A DNA stretch of 64,000 nt from Apricaphanius iberus (lineage: Eukaryota; Chordata; Actinopteri; Cyprinodontiformes; Aphaniidae), in assembly GCA_028564705.1 (NCBI GenBank), contig JAPXFQ010001355.1:744001-808000 (forward strand), read 5' to 3'. Shown one piece after another: positions 48,379 through 59,808 of this stretch. Every line of letters begins with the position of its first letter. Position 1 is the stretch's first letter. A program made the position numbers and the translations under genes. The notes beneath the pieces are model-generated. The model ran no database searches. It was not told where the DNA came from and saw only the letters and a program-made list of their open reading frames with translations.

Positions 48379-50344
48379 TTCCCCAGAAAGATTCCAGGTC
48401 AAAAGTGGTTGGGTCCCAAAGCAAATAGAGGTCCATGCATTGGTCCTCCAGGAACTCCTCAGCTAATCTAAAAAATAACACAAAACAAACATATAAACAT
48501 GGACTGGGTGGAAAAATCTTCACTTGTTTATGAATATGTCTAACGCCTACCTTTCCTTAAACTAAAATACGTCTTCTACTCTACACTCTGTCTTTTGTTG
48601 GACATCTACAGACTTTACATTACTGAGTAGGTTAATTTGTTCATTTTCAGTGTCAAGACTGTCATGTGCATGCACACGTTTGTGCATGCGAAGACAAGAA
48701 AATGCGCGTCTCACGCTCCTTGCGTGAGACTTGAGAATACTGTCCATTGGTTTGTAGAGAACGTACTTACAGCTTCTTTACTAGCTTGTTCACTCCCACC
48801 TGATTGTCTCTCAACAAAAGTCTTTTGCATGGATTCACAGAAAGTAGGGTTAAGGCTAATTAACAGGGTTAAGGAGGGAACAAGGTGACACTTGAATACC
48901 AGTAGGAAATGGTGGCTTGCAGTGTTATGTGACTTTTCTATTACAAGATGCTAATTTATCCTTGTATTCTGCTTTCCTTTTTTTCTACATTACCTTAGAT
49001 CAGTAAGCCACAGTCTGCTGTTCAGCTTTACCAGGCTGTTTAGATAAAAAGTAGGCAGGTTCCACAGTTATTTAGCCGACAGTTGAACACTGATTTGCGT
49101 GTGTAGGAGTCTGCGTGTCTTGTTTGAGACGGTGTGCAGTTGTGTAGTCTGCAGAGTAGATTGTGTGGGTTGCTTTTTTTTATTTTTATGTTTGCTCGCT
49201 TGAATTTGCACCTCTGCCAGCCATTCGCTACAGAATTGCCCTACAGCGCATTTACGGGAAATCAAGTTACGGAGTTCGAGTAAGTTTAAGTTGGATTTGC
49301 TGTGCAGCTTTGTGCATGGGTATTTTAGTGGAGAAGAGAGAGAGATAGAGAGAAAGAGAGATGCAGAGTGTGTATGGGTGTTTAAAAAAGAGGAGAGGCA
49401 GACAGAGAGCAAGCCAGCAAGCGTAGGCTGTGTGCTTAAACTTAGGAGATTTACATGCAAAGCGCTGCTGCTCCGGCATCTTAACTTGGGGAAGTGAAGG
49501 TTGAAATGTACTCAGTGCAAATGCGCTTACGACTGGAAAAGAAACCAATTTCATTTACAAGTGGGAACTCAAAGTAATGTATTCCCACACTCCGGCACAC
49601 TCCATCTTAAGATGTTTGACTTGTTTTCTCTCACTAGAGATTTACACAGTGGGATACCCACACGATTTACGATAACTTAATTCATCTCCTGCTACTTAGC
49701 TGCTACACCTTCAGCAAGAATTATATCCCAATGTGAAAATAAATAAACAATAATTAAAGTGTGAAGTCAATCTGAGATCACAGAGCTTGTAAGGAAATGT
49801 TTTATTTTCAATTTCATATTTCTTTGGTTGGCATCATATCTCTTTGCCAAGTCTGGCTGCAATATTTGTTGTTTTAATGAAATAAGAATAAGAGAATTGA
49901 GGTATTTAGGGGGTTAAGTTAAAGTTCTTTCCTCTTTTTTGTAGTTTTTCCTGATATTCATAAGGGAGCGGAGCTCTTCTGTCTTATAACTTACTTTTTA
50001 CTGATTACTTTTACTGATTAAGATGAAAGTTGTATAAAACTATTAACCTTACTCTAACAATATTCCTGCCAGCCATTATAGTGTTTTGTTATAAAGTTTA
50101 ATGAGATGTTTTGAAGAAGAGCCTTTTTATCAGCCCTAACCCTTCTCTCCCTTATATTTCCCTGTCTTTACGTACATGAATCGTACTATTCATGCAAACA
50201 CTTTAACTTTTCACAGTCATTGCAGATATTTAAAGGTGTATTGACCACATGTAGCTGTGTAAAATCAGTCGGTCTTGCCACAAATATAGTTTGTCACCTT
50301 TACAACATGTTGTTTGTTTTTTGTGTCTTTTTTTTGTAAATAAT
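48379..50344 (+). other. Intron 3, no gene seen
   Basis: Contains two adjacent perfect hairpins at 48668-48730 and a GAGA-rich patch at 49335-49370. The 130-codon minus-strand frame at 49068-49460 is low complexity and unsupported. Confidence 0.35.
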
Positions 50345-50960
50345 TTTTTTACTGTCTGCTCTGATTTTGCCGTTAACGATATTTTACGTAACGGCAATAA
50401 GAGTGCTGTGAGGATTTGTCTAACAAGAAGATGTAACACTGAATTTCCCTGCTTTCAAACTTTCAGATACTGAGCTTACTGTTTGTCATAAAGTGAAATA
50501 TATTGGTCATGTGATTAAGGAAAATATGACAGATAACATTCACAGAAAACGATGTATATTATATGCTCAGGCTAATATTCTTGCACGCAGGTTTTATTTA
50601 AGTTCAGACGATGTTTAGATAAAGATTAGATCAAAACGTACTGTACTCCGCTGCACACTCGCACACCTGTGGACCAACTACAGTGCATCAAGCATGCGGA
50701 GGCTGCTGGTAACCTTCAATGACGCCCTGCAGATTTTCTTAAAACAACCATGATGGTGCAGCGCCAGTGAAATGTTTGTTGGTGCTACAGTTACCACTCT
50801 CCAAGCTCTTTTAAGACATTTTATCTATAGTTTTATACAACGTCTTAATGCTTCGTAGAATACGATCATTTTAACTATCACCAGCATCAGAAAAAAGGAC
50901 TTTCAGATACCAGTCCCCAGTTTGGAGGTACTGGTACAAGCAGCTTTTTAAAGTTTAAAT
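50345..50960 (+). pseudogene. Decayed non-LTR reverse-transcriptase C-terminal region
   Basis: One frame, with three stops, reads FKLSDTELTVCHKVKYIGHV, AQANILARRFYLSSDDV, CTLAHLWTNYSASSMRRLL, then CSASEMFVGATVTTLQALLR and FIYSFIQRLNAS. An upstream frame gives NGNKSAVRIC, which joins after a frameshift. KYIGH, YAQGN/YAQAN, A-HLW-NY and C-SAS-MFV blocks in this order are characteristic of the region after the polymerase active site in a teleost non-LTR retrotransposon. The YADD motif would lie upstream and is not found, so this is a fragment. The clade is not assigned. Confidence 0.65.
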
Positions 50961-52073
50961 TTTTATTGTACCGTACTTTTATTTTCATAGTTTCTTATTT
51001 CTCCTGTCATTTGGGCTTTGAGTCTGTAATAAAGTTTTAAAGTCAAATCTACCCTTGCTAAAGCTAGCTGCTTGCACTCTAGTGACATCACAAAATGCAA
51101 CTAATTAAGGATTTGTTTATTTATATTTTTCTAAAGATATCTGTCCTTTTTTGTTTCCTTGTCTTAGCCCCAAGTAAAATAATTGTAACAGCAGCAAGCA
51201 ACAAGTGCATTCTTACCACCTCTTTCTTCGTGTCTGAAACATTTCAGTTACTGTGTTTAGTTGACATATACAGGCATGTATTGTTACTACTGGATTGTAG
51301 GTCATTTCCTTGTATGGCTGAAGATTTTTACCAGAAGTAATGCTGTGTATGAGAAAAAAAAGGTTATTTTGAAAATAAAATGTTGTCAGAGCCTAAAATA
51401 AAATGATATTGCTGTGTACCTATTAGGCTGCTGTAATCTCTACTCAGTTTGTGTAAGAGCCACCAAAATAAAAATCCCTTGCTCAAGGGACCACGTTTCC
51501 CTTCAATACTGCTCTCATATGTGAAAAAGCTTGATAGATTTCAGGAAATCTGGACACTAAAACCAGATGGAGGCTGTTCACAAAGACGGTCAGGGCAGAT
51601 TGGAATAGGCAGATTTCATTACAAAATGTCCGTTATCATTTAGATCTGTAATAAGAACCACACAGTTTGGGAAAACATCCTTTTTAGACAATATTTTTTA
51701 GTGTAGAAATGCAGAATTATCAGTTTTTGTTGTTGTTTCCCACCAAAAATTATCATCGGACAGAATGATTTATGCTGAGCCATTCTCAATAGTTAATCCT
51801 TTCCAGCCACAGTATGGCCTGTATCGTCGCCATTATTCCAGTCAACACCAGGGAGAGGATGGAAATAATCTCATCACTCGGCAATCAGAAAGAGAGAAGT
51901 TGTTTGAGTGTGCATGCAGTTGCACTGTATGGACATAATGTGTAATTTAAACAAAATAAAACGGCATTCGGTCATATAAATGATATAAATATGCACAGAA
52001 ATCAATCGGGTGTAGAAACTCAAACAGGAACAGCTTTGCAAAGGTTAAAGTTCAGAAAATGGTTGTGGTGAGT
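50961..52073 (+). other. Intron 3, no gene seen
   Basis: No supported feature. The 81-codon frame at 51095 is a chance hydrophobic run. Confidence 0.4.
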
Positions 52074-52086
52074 GGGCGGATGTCTC

Positions 52087-52456
52087 CATCCATCCATCCA
52101 TCTTCTTAACCGCTTATCCAATTCAGGGTCACGGGGCAGCTGGAGCCTATCCCAGCAATTATCAGGCGTTAGGCAGGGTACACTCTGAACAGGACGCCAG
52201 TCTGTTGCAGGGCCAACACAGAGAGACAGACAACCATTCACACTCACATTCATTCCTAGGGACAATTTTAGAGTGATCAATTCACCTATCATGCATGTTT
52301 TTGGACTGTGGGAGGAAGCCGGAGTACCCGGAGAGAACCCACACATACACGGGGAGAACATGCAAACTCCATGCAGAAAGACCCTGGGCCGGGATACGAA
52401 CCCACGACCTTCTTGCTGCAAGGCAACAGCGCTAACCACTGCGCCACCGTGCAGCC
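52087..52456 (-). mobile_element. tRNA-derived SINE-like retroposon with target duplication
   Basis: Read on the minus strand it starts GGCTGCACGGTGGCGCAGTG. TGGCGCAGTGG fits the A box and GGTTCGTATCC the B box of an RNA polymerase III promoter. The body contains CTTTCTGCATGGAGTTTGCA and CCTCCCACAGTCC, and it ends in an ATGG tail. A perfect 13-bp duplication, GGGCGGATGTCTC, flanks it (52074-52086 and 52457-52469), as expected of LINE-driven insertion. The 164-codon minus-strand frame is SINE sequence, not a gene. Confidence 0.85.
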
Positions 52457-52469
52457 GGGCGGATGTCTC

Positions 52470-53219
52470 ATTAGATTTAAAATATGTTAAGGTTGAAACA
52501 TAGTTTTGTACCATCCTGCTGTGGAAATCCCAGCTTCATTCCACTCCTGTGTTTTAATCGACGGTGTCCATCTGTCTGTGAAGCAAATACACCACTGCAC
52601 ATGACCTTTGGCCTCAGCTCCTTGATATGTAAAATATTGTATATAGCTGGACCAATGTTTTTAATATAGCTCACATATTTTCAAAATTGACAGTACATAT
52701 ATAAAGGTTTCTTTGTTGTTTATTCAGAAGTTGTGTTTTAAAGTTATTTTGTAGCTTTTTGGATATTTCATGCCCACATGGGCCGTTTCTGTCAGTTTTG
52801 TGGTTAATGCTTCCCAGAAATTGACACGTAGCTCGAAGCTATAGCAGCTTGTTCACGTGGCAACCCGTGGGGACGATCTTGCTTGTTAAACGCCAACAAG
52901 CAGCTTTGTGCCGTAAAGCAACCTCAGATCCTTATGTCTTTTACGTCCTGTCACCTTTGGATTACTCTGCATCTCTAAGTCACTTACGCTCCTTTCTTCT
53001 CTCCACCTCAGACCTTTCTATTATCCTCTCTTTCCTCTTCCCCTAATCTCCTCCGTCTCCTCCTTTGTGCCATGTTGTAGTTGGGATTATGTGCTCAAGA
53101 TGCCAGTCATGCTAGGCTTTGCTGTGTTCTGCTCTGGGCTGCAGTGTGTGTTTATTCAAGGAGCTGAATAAATTGGACGGAGGTGTGAGTGAGTTCCTGA
53201 ACAATTGGGCTCCAGTAAC
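52470..53219 (+). other. Intron 3, no gene seen
   Basis: No supported feature on either strand. Confidence 0.4.
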
Positions 53220-53227
53220 ATACCAAG

Positions 53228-53635
53228 TAGGGATGAGTACTGGCAAGAATCTTGTGATATGATATGTATCAAGATACGGGTGGACGATACAATATATTGC
53301 GCTACTATGAGTAAGATCATATTTTGAGTTTTTTTTTTTTTTATTAAGTTGTAGAAAACTGTGACAGCATTCTAAACATGCCAACCTGTTTCATACATAA
53401 CACATCCAGTCATATTACTAGATCTAGTTAATCTGCTGGAACAAAGAAAGCCAAAAAAAGCCAACAATAAGCAGACATCATTTTAATAAAATAATTACTG
53501 TCATCATTGATGGTTCCATTCAAACTCTACAACACTAAATAAAAACAAAAATATATTGATTTTAAAAATTGATATAATATTATGACATACAATATAGAGA
53601 TACACTGGCGTATCAATATTTTCTAACATCCCCTA
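53228..53635 (+). mobile_element. hAT-type MITE with TAGGGATGAG ends
   Basis: Left end TAGGGATGAGTAC and right end AACATCCCCTA are inverted and imperfect. Flanks ATACCAAG (53220-53227) and ATACCAAA (53636-53643) match 7 of 8. The AT-rich interior contains ATATGATA and GATACAATATA words and a T13 run. Confidence 0.65.
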
Positions 53636-53797
53636 ATACCAAATATGGTAATAACTCTGAGTTCTTTTTAACATGGAACATGCTTAAACCTGCTATACCA
53701 GTTTTTTTTGTTTTATTTTTTTTTTACAAGTTATCTCAAAAAAAAAAAAAAAACATGGTTACAGAACACTCATCCCTCCCATCGGGTTTCACCCTTA

Positions 53798-54225
53798 AGC
53801 TGTGTTCAGACCGCAGGCTTTGTCAGCGTCAGCAACGTCAAGATTCCATCTTAAGTCTACGGTTTAGGCCGTTGGAGGAGCGTCACGGTCTCTGCAGTGC
53901 TTTGTGAGGGTTGGCTCCATTAACTTTTCAAGCTTTTCCTGTATTTCAAGCTTCAAAGCTCATAACGCTAGCAATGCAGAAGTTCAGCTAGTTGAACTTT
54001 TGATGGTCCTAACGCTCTTGTCACAGCACGGCAACCAATCAGAGCGACTCACTGTAGCGATGCTGCCTAGCCAACCATGAGTGTTTAAAACATGCAGCAG
54101 AGAAAGGCCCGCCTACGAGCTTTGCGAGCTTCAGCTTAAAAATGTATCTTCTATGTATATGCGTTGAACTAGTCGCTTTATGAGTGTTGCTTGACGCTGA
54201 CAAAGCTTGCTGTCTGAACGCAGCA
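53798..54225 (+). mobile_element. PIF/Harbinger-type MITE, copy with 35-bp TIRs
   Basis: Left end AGCTGTGTTCAGACCGCAGG then CTTTGTCAGCGTCA. Right end TGACGCTGACAAAG then CTTGCTGTCTGAACGCAGCA. They are inverted with few mismatches over about 35 bp. TTA flanks both sides (53795-53797 and 54226-54228), matching the 3-bp TWA target of PIF/Harbinger elements. No coding sequence. Confidence 0.75.
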
Positions 54226-55217
54226 TTAGGCTATGGGGGGATTTTACTACCATAAAGCAAGAATGTATACTTACAATTTGAAAACAGGATTATGTGTCTT
54301 CACTCTCCAAACCTGTAATGCTTTCACTCAAAACTGCTGTTCTTTTTCAAATATTCTTTTTTCTTCCTCAAAAGTTGTACAGCTTGCTTTCAAAACTTTT
54401 AAAATTCCCTGATACTAGGCTACGCCCTGCTGATTTGGGAAAACACAGCCACAGCAAACAAGAGAGCACAAAACACCAGTTTTAGTTCACTCACCTGTCT
54501 TTTGTTGTCAGTGACTTCAAATGGCATTTTTGTCTGAGACTCTGGTAGTTTGTCCTAAAGTTGAAGTGGTAGCATCTGGCTGTTTCTACTTGTACGGAGT
54601 GAAGTGGAGAACCTCTCACATCAGTGGTTTTCTATAACAAAATGCGGCTGTGTTTAATGAGTGGAGAAGCCAAGTAAATGCTAAAGTTCACTTGTCTGGT
54701 GAGTCAGACAACCAGGTCCAATCCGCTTTTGTACCGAGCCATGCTTTCGGATGAGGTTTTTATTGGGCAGAACAACTGTATTATTTTTTCTGGGTTTTTT
54801 TATCTTTATAAAAATATTTACAGCTTTGCTGTGTTGAAATGTTGTTAAATGGAACAAACCGTTTTTTGCAACCTGGGCCTTATTTTTAGCATGCACTACA
54901 TTAATTTATTCACCCAGACAAGTTTGGAGGCTCTTGGAGTCCTTCGGGAAAAGCTTATATCCATTTTTGATTATTGTTTCATTAGCATGGACCACGCTTA
55001 CAGAGATTAGATTTGTTTAGATTAGAACATTTATTGACAAAAAGGTTTGATAGATGGTGTGTCTGGAAGGATGCACTGATGGAGGCTTGAAGACTCTGTG
55101 TGGGGGTGCAGTCTTCGGAAGTCTGTCTTCTTCTCGAGCCTGCTCAGGACCCCCCAAGACGACAAAAGCTGAAAGAAACAGATATTAGTGCTGGAACTTG
55201 AAAGAGCAGATAATCGG
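54226..55217 (+). other. Intron 3, with one arm of a long-range inverted repeat
   Basis: 54868-54950 (GGGCCTTATTTTTAGCAT ... TTATTCACCCAGACA ... CTCTTGGAGTCCTTC) is the reverse complement, diverged, of 56425-56512. No gene seen. Confidence 0.5.
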
Positions 55218-55780
55218 AGGAAGGGATGAGGAGATGAAGGGATGAGGGAGGGAATGAGTGGATGAAGGAGAAAACGAAGGGGTGAAAGGGATGAGTGGAT
55301 GAGGGAGGGGATGAAGGTATTAGGATGAAGGGATGATGGGGTGAAGGGATGAGGGAGGGAATGAAGGAGGAAACAAAGGGATGAGGGGATGACAGAGGGG
55401 ATGATGGGGTGAAGGGATGAGGGAGGGGATGAAGGAGGGAATGAGGGAGGAAACGAAGGGATGAGGGAATGAGGGAGAAGATTTAAGGGATGATGGGGCG
55501 AAGGGATGAGTAAAGGGATGAGGGAGGGGATGAAGGGAATGACAGAGGAGATAATGGGATGAGGGGATGAAAGGGATGAGGGGATGAGGGAGGGGATTTA
55601 AGGGTTGATGGGGTGAAGGGATGAGGGAAGGGATGAGGGAGGGATGAAGGGAATGACGGAGGAGATGAAGGGATGATGGGTTGAAGGGATGAGATGATGA
55701 AAGGGATGAGGGAGGGATTGACGGAGGAGATGAAGGGATGATGGGGGTGAAGGGATGGGATGATGGATGAAAGAATAGTA
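55218..55780 (+). repeat. GGGATGA-type minisatellite, about 0.56 kb
   Basis: Irregular tandem array of purine-only words: GGGATGA, GGGAGGGGATGAA, GGGATGATGGGGTGAA and variants, in higher-order blocks of about 40-70 bp. The + strand is nearly free of C. GGG runs spaced by ATGA or A meet the usual quadruplex pattern many times over. No spacer-repeat regularity, so not a CRISPR. Confidence 0.9.
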
Positions 55781-56067
55781 AAATGGGGATGTAATACTGA
55801 GATGAGATAAAGGATCAGGGGGAGGGAGGGTGGGTTTTACGAGACCACAGTCTGAGCGACGCTGATAGCTAGGTGCTCAGGGTTTAAATAGATCACGGAG
55901 TAAATAGGGATGAAATTCAGGTGTGAGATGCCAGGTGAGTCGGATCTGAGTAGATTAGTGAGAGAATACTGAATATGGGGCGTGGTCCAGTTCACAAATC
56001 TAAGTTAACATATTAACTTACATTTAACCATAGAACGGGAATGGACGTGAGAACTCTAATTAAGGTA

Positions 56068-56346
56068 TTATCTGCCACAAAACTCAATTCAACCGATTCC
56101 AACGTGCCCTAACCGGCGCCAAAACAGCTGTCGTCTGTGCAGGTTGTGGAAAGAGATGTGGAAGCTGAACTTGGTTCATTTGATCATTTTGTTTGTGCAA
56201 TGTGGAAACATGCAAAAGATTAAAAGTCTGCAAAACTCCCCTACAGATGACAAAGAAGGACCTCTGAGACGCTCTGAACTCAGGGTAATATCGCTAGGGA
56301 ATCATAAGAAAACATAGGAGTAATACCAGAGTTTTGTGGCAGATAA
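56068..56346 (+). repeat. Short inverted-repeat unit with 18-bp perfect ends
   Basis: TTATCTGCCACAAAACTC at 56068-56085 is the exact reverse complement of 56329-56346. The 279-bp unit may be a MITE or the overlap of two inverted copies of a longer repeat, since 56425-56512, just outside, is also repeated at 54868 in inverted orientation. No clear target duplication. Confidence 0.55.
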
Positions 56347-58556
56347 TTACTTATTTAAAGACTGTAGTTTGATTACCTCATTAACTCCCATTATATGGAT
56401 ATACCTTGATCGTTAATGGATCTAAACTTCTCCTGAAGGACTCCAAGTGGCTCCAAATGTGTCTGGGTAAGTGAATAAATCGAATGCTGGCTATAAATAA
56501 GGTACAAAGAAATTGTGTTTTCCCTTTAGATACATTAAAAAAAATGTTTTTAGTTAGCTTGTTTTGGAAATTAAGTATAGCAGCTTTAAGGAGGAATATG
56601 TTGTCTTATGAATCCCATATGGAAAGCTTTCACTTTTGTTTAAATTTTCAGTAAAGTAAATTTCGGAAAAATAAAAGCAGACTATAAATTTGACCAGAAC
56701 TATCCCCGGGTGCATCTTTTGGGGATTTTGGGAATGTCTGAACCATTAATCAGGATGAGGAGAACAGATGTTTGCTCGGTCAGACCGATCTCATCCTGGC
56801 TGCCTCTGTAGCCAGTTGTATTTTCTGCACAGAAGATTGTATAGCAGCTGGACATGGGTGAAGTTAATCACAATAAGCCAGCATGAACTCTCACCGGAGC
56901 AATTATTGTTTGAGTCCTCGGTTACTCCTCATTTTGTTTGCCTGTTGTGCCCAAAAAACACAGTTTTAACCACAAGGACACTGCCGCTGTTCCTGCTGAA
57001 GCCTTTTTACTGTTGAAATCTAATTTAATCAGAAATGTGCATTCTGTTGAACAAGAAAACAACTGCTTCATTACATACATGTTAAAACATTTGGGATCAG
57101 AGTGGTAAAATGGGGGAAATTGTGCCGACTGCATGGTTAATTGATTTAAGATACTGTAACTCGATAAGTGGTTTTATGAATGTTATAATACAATTATAAT
57201 GGGGAAAGAAATCTTTTCCCAGCAGTGAAACTACATATACACTCACATTATGGGTGTATATTAAAGGGGAAATATTATGTCTTTAAAAAAGAAAAGTTTC
57301 TATAGGTCTAGGTTTTGTACTAAACATGTTATTGAAGTTTTTTGCACAAATTCACTCACACATAAGGCGATCTCACAAGCTCAATTGTTGAATATTTCGC
57401 TTCCTTTCAGAATAAGCTGTTCAGAGGGCTTTGTCACTTTTAGTGTTTTTAGATTAAAGTGTGTGAATGAGAGAGTGAACGAATAATGGAATTGTAAAGC
57501 GCTTCAAAGGTCTCAAAAAGCGCTATAAGAGTACAATCAGTTATTATTATTATTCTTGTTAAAGTGACATGTTTTTGTTGGGGTTTTTTTTTATCACGAC
57601 AAGAGTGCAGACAGAAATACTGCTGTATCATTACACTGAGACAAGCTTCAGACAGGAGCCTAAGGCCATCACTGGATTTCCTTCACACTAGAACCTAAAG
57701 GAGATGTGGGATGTGGATGTTGCAGCAGCCACATGAAGGATGTAATTTCACACTGAGAATCCAGAAAAAAGGCCAAGAGCGCAGGCAGAGGGAGAGCGAG
57801 CTGAAGAACAATCCGACCATCTGAGACCGTGTCCTGTGTGACCTCTTGTCCAGCCGCCCGCTGCTCCAATTATCTGCCCTTTTGATTGGTCTCAGAGAGA
57901 CGTGACCAATTAGAGAAGCTCACTGCAGGGAAGCTTTGACAACATAAGTCATGGACGTTTCACGCACACTTCATTAATTTGCGCAATAGACAGCCTAAAG
58001 GGTAAAATCAGAAATGTCATTGTTACAGATTTGCCCAACATGCTGGGGATGCGGCGAAGATTAAAAGTTGGGGATAGATGGGAAAGCACATGAAAGAGAA
58101 TTAAGACAACGTAACGTAATTTTCCCAATACCAATGATCTTTGTCCTTTGCAGGTACCTGTACTAGTAGCTACCGAAAAATGTAGTTGTTTGGAAAGAAA
58201 TTGGTAGTGTAAATGAGGAAATAAAATGAATAAAAAGTGTAAGTGTAAGACTTTATTGCTTTATAAGTGGAAGAAAATTGCTCGCTCAAGGCTGTTTTCT
58301 GTTTAAACATTTCTTGAAAGCTGTATTATTCCTAGAAAGTTGGCATGGCATCACTGAGGGTTTTTTTTTTCTCCCTAAAACTAAAGCATTTTTATTTTTA
58401 TGTTTGACTTACTTTAGTTGCCTGAAGGGATTATCCACCTTCTTCGAGGTTATTTTATAGGGTTCTAGTTTTCTCTTCGCTGTGCATTAAATAAATAAAA
58501 AATTATTAGATGCTATACAAAACTGACTGACATACCGTGGTTATTAAAGTTTTACA
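56347..58556 (+). other. Intron 3, repeat fragments, no gene
   Basis: 56425-56512 is the inverted partner of 54868-54950. 57265-57390 repeats the TTAA-type end seen at 20455. 57455-57545 is a SINE or LINE tail (GTGTGAATGAGAGAGTGAA ... TTGTAAAGCGCTTC ... AAGCGCTATAAGAGTACA). No gene seen. Confidence 0.4.
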
Positions 58557-58700
58557 GTACATACAGCTCTTATAAAAAGTATTCAGCCCTTGACAATTTT
58601 ATTATTTTAATGCTTTTAAAAATCAATAATCATCAAAAAAAATTAGGCTCTATTGACAAGAAAAACTTTTAATGTCAACGTGAAAACTGATTTTATCAAA
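58557..58700 (+). repeat. Left-end fragment of a dispersed DNA repeat
   Basis: TATAAAAAGTATTCAGCCCTTGACAATTTT-like start of the family also represented at 26735 and 60440. Truncated. Confidence 0.4.
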
Positions 58701-58801
58701 AATAATGACAAGTAAAAATATTTAATTAGTAGTCGTACAAAAATGTACCTGTTTTAAAGGGACTGAACTAAATCAACAGAGGTCCAACCAAGAGATCCTA
58801 G

Positions 58802-58861
58802 TATCAATTCCACAATGAGTGGAATTGATATCACTTGAGTGCACTGACTGTCTCAAGTGAT
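58802..58861 (+). other. Two adjacent perfect hairpins
   Basis: TATCAATTCCAC (58802-58813) pairs with GTGGAATTGATA (58819-58830) across a 5-nt loop. ATCACTTGAG (58830-58839) pairs with CTCAAGTGAT (58852-58861) across a 12-nt loop. The stems share base 58830. No run of T follows, and the purpose is unknown. Confidence 0.8.
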
Positions 58862-58865
58862 TTTA

Positions 58866-59135
58866 GTAAAGGGAGCCGAAGTCTCCTCTCCTTCCAGTCA
58901 GTCAGCCCGTGGGTCCCCAGACTGAGAAAATAATGAATAAATATTTTCTGATTTGTCGTACCTCCTGAATCACACATACTATATGATGTACCTCAATTTT
59001 AATGTCAAGTAATGATTTAAACTGTTTGTCAAGTTATTTGTGATTAATTTGCTTGTAAAAATCTGAAATTAAAATGCCTTCAAATCATAATATGACATCA
59101 TGTAGCTAACATTAGCTAGCACTAGCTAGCCCTTA
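58866..59135 (+). repeat. Dispersed repeat family B, + copy
   Basis: Collinear with the minus strand of 2372-2687: AGTCTCCTCTCCTTCC, CCGTGGGTCCCCAGA, CCTGAATCACACATA, GCTTGTAAAAATCTGAAATT, AAAATGCCTTCAAATCA and GCTAACATTAGCTAGC in order. It is followed almost at once by the Harbinger-type element. Confidence 0.7.
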
Positions 59136-59155
59136 AAATCCACACAGAGAACTTA

Positions 59156-59808
59156 AGCCTAGTTTATGCTTCTACAACCTCAAATTTGCACTCAGACGTG
59201 TTGACGGAGACGTTTTCCGTTTATAGTAATCCGCTCTTCCACTCCATTCTCTATTGTTTTTTCAGCATTGCTCAACCAGGACAGCAGGAGGTGCTAAGTT
59301 TTCATGGCGTCCCTGCCTACTATTACACAGCTTTTTTCTAGGCTTGTGAACGCAGTTCTTTCTCAAGGAGCAATGAACGACAGAAAGTAAGTTTTGATTA
59401 AGCTGTAAAGCTTTTTACTAGAGATGCAGCTCATAGAATACTCTAGAAACACATGGAAACTAAACACAGCAGCCGTTTTTTGTTGTTTCCCTACACCTCC
59501 TTGTGTTCAAAATCGCCAAAGGAACACATTAGATAGGTTATCCTTTCAATATAAAGCATACAGTGGCCAAACGCTGCATTAACTACTGATTACAGCGACT
59601 GTTGAGCCCTGTTCTGGTGAAGCGATCTCTGGTTGTAACTGAAACTGAGCAGTCAGATGAATACGCTCTCCGTCGACGGAGATGGATAGTTAAAATTTGG
59701 ACCTCTATTCCGTGTGTCCTTGCGTAGGTGACGGAGAGCCCTTGCGTTAATGGATAATGGCGTTGCGTCGATCCGTCTCCGTCAAAACGCAGAAGCATAA
59801 ACTAGGCT
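59156..59808 (+). mobile_element. PIF/Harbinger-type element with 18-bp perfect TIRs
   Basis: Ends AGCCTAGTTTATGCTTCT and AGAAGCATAAACTAGGCT are perfect inverted complements, flanked by TTA at 59153-59155 and 59809-59811, the target duplication of PIF/Harbinger. Near both ends are GACGGAGACG-type words in opposite orientation (GTTGACGGAGACG, CGTCTCC-TCAAAACG-like). A short frame at 59304, MASLPTITQLFSRLVNAVLS then a stop after 28 codons, resembles the start of an element-encoded protein but is not long enough to assign. Confidence 0.8.

Noticed and set aside
49068..49460. 130-codon minus-strand frame as a gene
   Set aside because: Serine/leucine-rich low complexity over a GAGA-rich patch; no similarity recognised.
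52380..52450. A functional tRNA gene from the A and B boxes
   Set aside because: The boxes are part of a tRNA-derived SINE and the sequence does not fold into a full cloverleaf.
52020..52514. 164-codon minus-strand frame
   Set aside because: Coincides with the SINE at 52087-52456 and is bounded by its target duplications.
55218..55780. CRISPR-like array
   Set aside because: Irregular purine minisatellite without conserved repeat-spacer structure, in a vertebrate genome.
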